From Coprousia sp963931435 (GTDB lineage: Bacteria > Actinomycetota > Coriobacteriia > Coriobacteriales > Coriobacteriaceae): a DNA stretch of 64,000 nt. Shown here piece after piece: positions 59,562-64,000 of this stretch (position 1 is its first letter; every line of letters begins with the position of its first letter). The notes under the pieces were generated by a model. That model saw only the letters and a program-made list of their open reading frames with translations. It made no database searches and was not told the origin of the DNA. Position numbers and translations under genes: made by a program. The stretch lies in contig OZ007012.1 of the NCBI GenBank assembly GCA_963931435.1, forward strand, positions 2,232,001 through 2,296,000, written 5' to 3'.

Positions 59562-60893
59562 TTATAGGACAAAAAGTGTGTAAGCACTAATCCCAGTCCA
59601 TCCGGTAGGGTTCGGAGTTATGGAGCTCGGACCAGACGATGGCATCGCCCCATCGCGGAATAGTCCCCTCCAGTTTTTGTCGCTCGTCGAGCCGCCCGTA
59701 GATGGCGGCGATCGAGCGGTCCGTCGGCATGACGCGCAGGATCTCGGCGGCGGGCAGGGGATCCGGCGAGTGCATATAGCACCACCAGAAGATCGCCTTG
59801 ATCCTCCTCTCCACGGAGAGACCTCTGTGGTCCCTCAGCATGGCTCTGAGCTGCGCGTTGACCCCTCCTTCGATGCGGTTGTTGGTTGATGGGAGCGGCT
59901 CTGCGGAGGCAAGCGCTGGGTCGAGGTAGGTGAAGAGCGTCCCGGCGTTGACGAGCCTGACGAGCGAGCGCCTGGCCTTCACGAGCCGCTCGTGGGTCAG
60001 CGCCACCCTGCCGTCCTCCGAGCGCGTGGTCTCCGCCAGAAACCCGGCCCAGCGATCCGACCACGCGAGCAGCGCCTGCACCCAGCCGTCCGCCTCCTTG
60101 ATGGTGGTGATCGCCAGCAGCGCCCTCGCGAGCCCGTAGAGCTCGACCCCTGCCTGGGTCCTCGGCCTCGTCGTGGTATATCGTCTCACCTGGGAAAAGG
60201 CGTGGAAGACGCACCTCTGGTGCCTCGTCTTCGGCCAAGTTTTTCTCAGGGCCTTGGCAAAGCCGTCCCCGCCGTCGGAAACGACGACCTCTGGCGCCGC
60301 GATGCGCGACATCAGCGCCGCCCAGGCGCGGCTGTTCTCCGACCTGCATAAATGCCAGCCGAGCGCCTTCTCGTCGTCTGAGGCTATCAGCACGACGGCC
60401 TTCCTGCCCAGATGGATCCCGTCCACGTAGACGACCCTGCGAGGCCTCTCCACCTTGGGCGGCATCGGCCAGATCTCCCAGAACCTCCCGCACCTCCTGC
60501 GGAACGTCCTGCCGCCTCCCGGCATGTCCGCCTGCCTGGCGCGGGTCAAAAGCCAGCCGAGAAAGCCGTCGAGGAGCTTGGCCGCATTGTCAATCCTCTG
60601 GGTCGCGCTCGCGCCGCACGAGGTGCACCTCCACCGCGTCCTGCCCGCGGTCGTCTTGCCATTTTTCGCCATCTTCCTGCCGCATACAGGACAGTGCGGT
60701 GCGCTCATAGGGGGCCTCGCTGTCTTTGAGCAACTTGCTAGTCAAAAACAGCATGCTCTGCCTGCAGAAACCCCTGTACTCTTACACACATTTTGTCCAG
60801 GTGGGAAGTTGGCACAACGCAACTCGAAAGGCCAAGAACCGGTACGCTACCTGCACTGATAATGCAGGTTCTTACACACTTTTTGTCCTATAA
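59562..60893 (-). mobile_element. Insertion sequence, IS1249-like (IS256 superfamily)
   Basis: Exact 23-bp inverted ends: 59562-59584 (begins TTATAGGACAAAAAGTGTGT) and 60871-60893. It encloses one transposase gene whose stop is three bases inside the left end. A second, imperfect copy of the right end lies 90 bases inside it (60781-60798). No clear target duplication is seen. Confidence 0.85.
59587..60708 (-). CDS. Transposase, IS1249-like
   Basis: A 373-residue DDE transposase. An N-terminal zinc finger (CPVCGRKMAKNGKTTAGRTRWRCTSCGAS) precedes a catalytic core with the first Asp in VVYVDGIHLGRKAV, the second in VVVSDGGDGFAKAL, HQRCVFHAFSQVRRY, and the Glu in STNNRIEGGVNAQL. This matches IS1249-type members of the IS256 superfamily. 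The reading frame is intact, so it may be active. Confidence 0.88.
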   Translation of the reverse strand: MSAPHCPVCGRKMAKNGKTTAGRTRWRCTSCGASATQRIDNAAKLLDGFLGWLLTRARQADMPGGGRTFRRRCGRFWEIWPMPPKVERPRRVVYVDGIHLGRKAVVLIASDDEKALGWHLCRSENSRAWAALMSRIAAPEVVVSDGGDGFAKALRKTWPKTRHQRCVFHAFSQVRRYTTTRPRTQAGVELYGLARALLAITTIKEADGWVQALLAWSDRWAGFLAETTRSEDGRVALTHERLVKARRSLVRLVNAGTLFTYLDPALASAEPLPSTNNRIEGGVNAQLRAMLRDHRGLSVERRIKAIFWWCYMHSPDPLPAAEILRVMPTDRSIAAIYGRLDERQKLEGTIPRWGDAIVWSELHNSEPYRMDWD

Positions 60894-61080
60894 GCAGAAA
60901 ACCGCAGGCCGTGTCCGCATACGACCCGAGCACGCCGGCGCATCCGCCTCGCAGCGGGTCCTGAATCTCCATGCTCTTTTCGCAAAACGCGTTTCCTCAG
61001 CCTCGCGACCTCTCGGTTCGAGTCCCCGCGGCGGGCCCGCGGCATGTAAAAGGCGCCATCGCTGGCGCCTTCGATGATCC
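60709..61080. other. Right part of the IS and spacer to the tRNA locus
   Basis: 372 bp. Contains the inner and outer right ends of the IS (60781-60798 and 60871-60893) and the tRNA terminator at 61048-61070. No gene seen. Confidence 0.6.
61048..61070 (-). terminator. Terminator downstream of the tRNA-Gly 3' half
   Basis: GGCGCCAGCGATGGCGCC hairpin followed by TTTTA on the minus strand, about 10 bases after the CCA end of the partial tRNA. Confidence 0.7.
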
Positions 61081-61135
61081 TGGAGCGGGCAACGGGACTC
61101 GAACCCGCGAGTGTCAGCTTGGGAAGCTGATGCCT
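61081..61135 (-). pseudogene. tRNA-Gly 3' half (attachment-site remnant)
   Basis: On the minus strand the sequence from the anticodon arm (TCAGCTTCCCAAGCTGA, anticodon CCC) through a proper T arm (CGGGTTCGAGTCCCG) to TTGCCCGCTCCA is a tRNA-Gly, 43 of 49 bases like the intact copy at 61292-61366. The 5' acceptor and D arm are missing; the sequence there bears no resemblance to GCGGGCA. Such halves are typical traces of an element integrated at a tRNA 3' end. Confidence 0.65.
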
Positions 61136-61209
61136 GCATCGCCAAGTCCCTTCAAAAACAACCCGCTTGAGCTGGTACTTTACTGGATGTCGAAACTGAA
61201 AAACCTCGC

Positions 61210-61233
61210 GTTCGGAAAAAAGTTCGGAAAAAA
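61210..61233 (+). repeat. 12-bp tandem repeat beside tRNA-Gly
   Basis: GTTCGGAAAAAA twice in a row (61210-61221, 61222-61233), between the partial and the intact tRNA-Gly. Possible integrase arm-binding sites. Confidence 0.6.
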
Positions 61234-61249
61234 CAGGAAGGCTTTGCAA

Positions 61250-61281
61250 AAGAAACGCCGGCCCTCGCGTGAGGACCGGCG
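61250..61281 (-). terminator. Terminator of intact tRNA-Gly
   Basis: CGCCGGTCCTC...GAGGGCCGGCG hairpin followed by TTTCTTTTG on the minus strand, about 11 bases after the tRNA. Confidence 0.75.
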
Positions 61282-61291
61282 CCCGAGTCTC

Positions 61292-61366
61292 TGGAGCGGG
61301 CGACGGGATTCGAACCCGCGAATACCAGCATGGGAAGCTGGGGCCTTACCACTTGGCGACGCCCGC
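61292..61366 (-). tRNA. tRNA-Gly (anticodon CCC)
   Basis: 75 bases including an encoded CCA. Acceptor GCGGGCG/CGCCCGC, a D arm with AAGTGGTAA, anticodon stem CCAGC TTCCCAT GCTGG (anticodon CCC), T arm CGGGTTCGAATCCCG. All stems pair normally. Next to the integrase gene (104 bases). Confidence 0.95.
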
Positions 61367-61469
61367 GCGCGTCTTTGCCGGAAGGACCGGCGCGGGGATA
61401 GTATACCGTGCCAGTTTTCGTGGGACAAGGCATCGCCGCGGAAACGAGCACGATCCGCACGAAAACGGC

Positions 61470-62831
61470 TCATGCGGCGACCGCCTCAACCCTGCCCATG
61501 TAGCGGTTCGAGAGTTCAGCGCTTGTCGACGGTATGTACCCGACATAGAGGTCGAGGGTGTACGACGGGGTCGCGTGGCCAAGGACGACCGAGATGGTCT
61601 TGATGTTCTCTCCGTAGGCGAGGTTGAGGGTAGCGAAGGTATGCCTGAGCGCATATGGCCTCGTACCATCGAATCCAATCTTCTCGATGAACTTGTGCCA
61701 CTCGTTGATGAAGGAGCTATACGGCTTGATTGCATCGAGCTCCGCCACGACGGGGAGACCATCCACCGACCTGACGCCCATCTTCCTTAGCCTCATCCGC
61801 TTCAGGTCGAGCCACTCGCCGACTGCCTCGGCCGTGTAGTCGTCAAGCGGAACGGTCCGGCGCGATGTGCTCGTCTTCGTGTACTCCTCGACCTCGTTGC
61901 TGTCGCGCCGCACGGCCCCTGTGATTCGGGCCGAGGGCGCTCCGCGGAGGGAGAGCCCGCTCGGGCGCACACCCAGCATCTCCTCCGGCCTCATGCCGCT
62001 CGAAAAGAGGAGCAACACCTCGACCTTGAAGGAGCACAGGGGGAGCGCCTTGACCTCGGCGAGAAAACGGGCAGCCTCCTCCTCCGAAAGGGGGTCTATG
62101 AGCGGGCGGCCCTTCCTGAAGTTCTTCGAGAGGAATCGCGACTTCGCCACGTTGCGGTCGATAACCTCACGGTCGACAGCGTCGTTCAAAACCTCCCGGA
62201 GGAACTTGAGGACCTTGTGCTGGAGATCGGGCCCTCCAACCCGCAGGGGGCCGAACGGCTTCTTCACCCGATGGTTGCCCTCGCTCTCGAGCCTGCGCCT
62301 GTTTTCCTCGTACTCGCGGCGCTTCTCCAGCGCCCACTCCTTCGAGAGCCTTGGGACCGCGAGAATGCAGCGCTCGACGTCCTCAGAGCTCAGGAGCCGA
62401 AGCGCCACGTCGCCTATCGTCGCCTCGACGTACTGGGCGTAACGCTTCTCGCTCGTAAGCGTCTGTCTTGAAATCGCGCCCGAGCTTCTGAGCTCAATGT
62501 AGCGCTCTATATAGGAGATGAGCGGACTCTCTCCTGTAAGGGAAGAGCTCGGTGACTGCTTGGCCCTGACCTTGCCGAGAAGAACCTCAAGCCTCGCGTT
62601 CTGCTCGTCCTCGAAGTCGCGCACCTGGGCACGCAAATCATCCTTCTTGTTGAGCACGTAGACGGTCTTTGCAACTTTCTTTCGGCCCATGACCGCCTGG
62701 TATTCATCGGGGATCCTGATTGCGAGCTCGTAGCACGTCGTCTTGGGGTTTGCGCGCTTCCTGCGCGGCAGCCCCTTCCGCTTCCTCGCCTCGTCCACGT
62801 TATACGGCTTGTCACACCTCAGCCTCACCAT
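61470..62831 (-). CDS. Tyrosine recombinase / integrase
   Basis: A 453-residue phage/ICE-type integrase. An N-terminal AP2-like arm-binding part (residues about 25-60), a SAM-like core-binding domain (about 100-240) and a catalytic domain with Arg281 (LLLFSSGMRPEEML), ALRHTFAT (Arg396), LGHAT (His419) and Tyr429 in YTLDLYVGY. The His of the HxxR box is Tyr393 (YALR). It points toward the tRNA-Gly and should catalyse integration of the element that continues past the window. Confidence 0.92.
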   Translation of the reverse strand: MVRLRCDKPYNVDEARKRKGLPRRKRANPKTTCYELAIRIPDEYQAVMGRKKVAKTVYVLNKKDDLRAQVRDFEDEQNARLEVLLGKVRAKQSPSSSLTGESPLISYIERYIELRSSGAISRQTLTSEKRYAQYVEATIGDVALRLLSSEDVERCILAVPRLSKEWALEKRREYEENRRRLESEGNHRVKKPFGPLRVGGPDLQHKVLKFLREVLNDAVDREVIDRNVAKSRFLSKNFRKGRPLIDPLSEEEAARFLAEVKALPLCSFKVEVLLLFSSGMRPEEMLGVRPSGLSLRGAPSARITGAVRRDSNEVEEYTKTSTSRRTVPLDDYTAEAVGEWLDLKRMRLRKMGVRSVDGLPVVAELDAIKPYSSFINEWHKFIEKIGFDGTRPYALRHTFATLNLAYGENIKTISVVLGHATPSYTLDLYVGYIPSTSAELSNRYMGRVEAVAA

Positions 62832-62854
62832 AGGCCCTCCCGTTAGTCGCCCGC

Positions 62855-63112
62855 CTACTGGCGGTTCCCGTTCAGGTAGCGCAGGAGGCAGAGCTTCGGA
62901 ATGACCCAGCGCGCGCCCATCCTGCTCCCCCTGAGCTCCCCGCTCGCGAGGAGCTTGCGGACGCCCGCCGGAGTCGTCTGGGTGAACGATGCGACCTGGG
63001 CGGGCGTCATGAGGTAGGGGAAGCCGGAGAGGGCGTCGACGTATATCCTCTCGGGGTCGGCCCCCGTGAGGAGCATCTCATCAGCCTGAACCGAGCACCT
63101 ATGCGCCGGCAT
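62855..63112 (-). CDS. Excisionase-like HTH protein
   Basis: An 85-residue protein with a helix-turn-helix of the excisionase/MerR type: LMTPAQVASFTQTTPAGVRKLLASGELRGSRMGARWVIPKLCLLRYL. Directly upstream of the integrase gene (22-base gap) on the same strand, the usual xis-int order. ATG 63112 follows GGAGG; the ORF opens 13 codons further up. Confidence 0.8.
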   Translation of the reverse strand: MPAHRCSVQADEMLLTGADPERIYVDALSGFPYLMTPAQVASFTQTTPAGVRKLLASGELRGSRMGARWVIPKLCLLRYLNGNRQ

Positions 63113-63235
63113 GGCGACCTCCAGAGCACGTCCCGGGCGCATCCGGCTCAACCCTGCGCCGATTCACATCCTCGCCCGAGAGCGGTCGGAACCCCAGGAT
63201 GCGAAGGATACTCCCGCGCCCTTGACAGCCGTGGA

Positions 63236-63748
63236 TCATTGGTCCCCTGCCCCTTTCTCAACGAAGTAGTCGTAGCCGGCGCGAGAGCCGCAATACGCAC
63301 ACGACTCCCCCGACTTCTGCCCCGGGTCCACGCGCGTGACCTCGTACCCGCCGTCGTTGCGGAACGTCCGGGCGCACCGCCCGCAGAGGGTCATGACGTC
63401 GGCCGTCCCCCTGAGGCCGAGGCTCGCGGCGATCGCCGCGTCCACGCGCCGCATGGTGCCCCGGTCGAGCGTTCCGAGCAGCCTCAGGAGCCGGGACTTA
63501 TCGACGGTGCGGATCTGCTCGAGCATCGCCGTCGACCCCTTCGTGAGCACGCCCGCCGCCGGAAGCGCGACGTGCGTCGGTAGACCCGGCTTGCAGCGGC
63601 TCGTCACCGCCGCAACGATGACCGTCCTCGCGTGCCGGTTGCCGGCGTTGTTCTGGATTACGAGCACCGGTCGCACACCCCCTTGCTCGCAGCCCACCAC
63701 GGGATCGAGGCCCGCGAGGTACATCTGGCCGCGCTGAATCCCATCCAC
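63236..63748 (-). CDS. MazF/PemK-family toxin with C-terminal zinc-ribbon-like extension
   Basis: A 170-residue protein. Residues about 4-110 are a MazF fold (IQRGQMYLAGLDPVVGCEQGGVRPVLVIQNN, TVIVAAVTS, LLRLLGTLDRGTMRRVDAAIAASLG), an mRNA-cleaving endonuclease family. The last 50 residues add CGRCARTF ... CAYCGSRAGYDYF, a C-x-x-C pair of pairs like a zinc ribbon. GTG 63748 follows GGAGG; the ORF extends upstream to 63922, but those codons overlap the promoter area. No antitoxin gene is visible directly upstream. Confidence 0.75.
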   Translation of the reverse strand: MDGIQRGQMYLAGLDPVVGCEQGGVRPVLVIQNNAGNRHARTVIVAAVTSRCKPGLPTHVALPAAGVLTKGSTAMLEQIRTVDKSRLLRLLGTLDRGTMRRVDAAIAASLGLRGTADVMTLCGRCARTFRNDGGYEVTRVDPGQKSGESCAYCGSRAGYDYFVEKGAGDQ

Positions 63749-63960
63749 GATTGACCACCTCCGTCCCCTTCTGTCTAAAGGTGTATGTACGGCCCTGGCG
63801 ACATGGCCGCCGGGACCGGCAACGCCGCATAGCGCGGCTCCCATCCGCCCCCGAGGGCCCTCATCGCGTGGCGCGCTCATGCCCTTGCCGTTGCGGACGG
63901 GTATGCGGTTATCAAAGTTCATAGGGGGAACGCCCCCTTACCCTTACGGACAGGGGGCGC

Positions 63961-64000
63961 TCAGGAGGGGAAGCCCTCGGGGAGGATTTCTTTCATCCTT
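63961..64000 (-). CDS. 3' end of an ORF running off the right edge (uncertain)
   Basis: On the minus strand the last codons before a TGA at 63961-63963 read MKEILPEGFPS. Followed by a hairpin-like GCGCCCCCT/AGGGGGCG pair. Too short to identify. Confidence 0.3.
   Translation of the reverse strand, partial: RMKEILPEGFPS

Noticed and set aside
59384..59587. A 67-codon minus-strand ORF between rpsF and the IS
   Set aside because: It spans the IS end and has no ribosome binding site or recognisable domain.

Overview
The window is high-G+C bacterial chromosome (roughly 65 % by eye). Gene content and protein style suggest an actinobacterium of the class Coriobacteriia, of a Collinsella-like kind. 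The pointers are an IS1249-like transposase, a giant pilin-type repeat surface protein with a variant sorting signal, an NfnAB/SudAB-like flavoprotein pair, PTS fragments and a MoaE-like protein. The affiliation is inference from the sequence alone. Most genes lie on the minus strand.

Layout. 1-8974: tilS (runs off the left edge), a WalJ-like metallo-hydrolase, hsp20, a small membrane protein, cysteine desulfurase, pth, a decayed PTS/beta-glucoside remnant, and the two flavoprotein subunits. 9329-15692: a cytidylate-kinase-like protein, a polar amino-acid ABC transporter (ATPase, binding protein, two permeases), yqeY and a PrsA-like foldase. 15823-22677: a lone PTS IIA protein, then purN-purM and purF, split by an inserted AlbA_2/GHKL gene flanked by nested direct repeats. 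22896-27067: a CmpB-type membrane protein, a MoaE-like protein, a class B sortase and purE. 27459-38361: carB-carA, a zinc-ribbon membrane protein, pyridoxamine kinase (plus strand), a membrane protein, an ABC exporter and a winged-helix protein. 38365-50407: one enormous gene for a VWA plus about 20-repeat pilin-like surface protein. 50773-59320: a Nudix hydrolase, purD, degV, purA, dnaB, and the rplI-rpsR-ssb-rpsF cluster. 59562-60893: an insertion sequence. 61081-64000: a tRNA-Gly 3' half, an intact tRNA-Gly(CCC), a tyrosine integrase, an excisionase-like protein and a MazF-like toxin, i.e. the edge of an integrated element that continues past the window.

How it works together. Purine biosynthesis (purN, M, F, E, D, A) and carbamoyl phosphate synthesis (carAB) dominate metabolism. 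The replication/translation block (dnaB, ssb, rpsF, rpsR, rplI) is conserved core. The giant adhesin and the class B sortase are the surface module.

Most notable observations: (1) an eight-base homopolymer in the signal-peptide region of the giant adhesin puts the ribosome-binding-site-preceded ATG out of frame, which suggests phase variation; (2) a 102-bp duplication of the 3' end of purF plus 45-bp direct repeats flank the AlbA_2/GHKL gene; (3) a repeat found beside that island is also embedded in-frame inside the purF coding sequence; (4) a PTS IIB domain is fused in-frame to the tail of a 6-phospho-beta-glucosidase, a deletion scar; (5) several unrelated large intergenic palindromes; (6) a 9-N9-9 palindrome upstream of hsp20.
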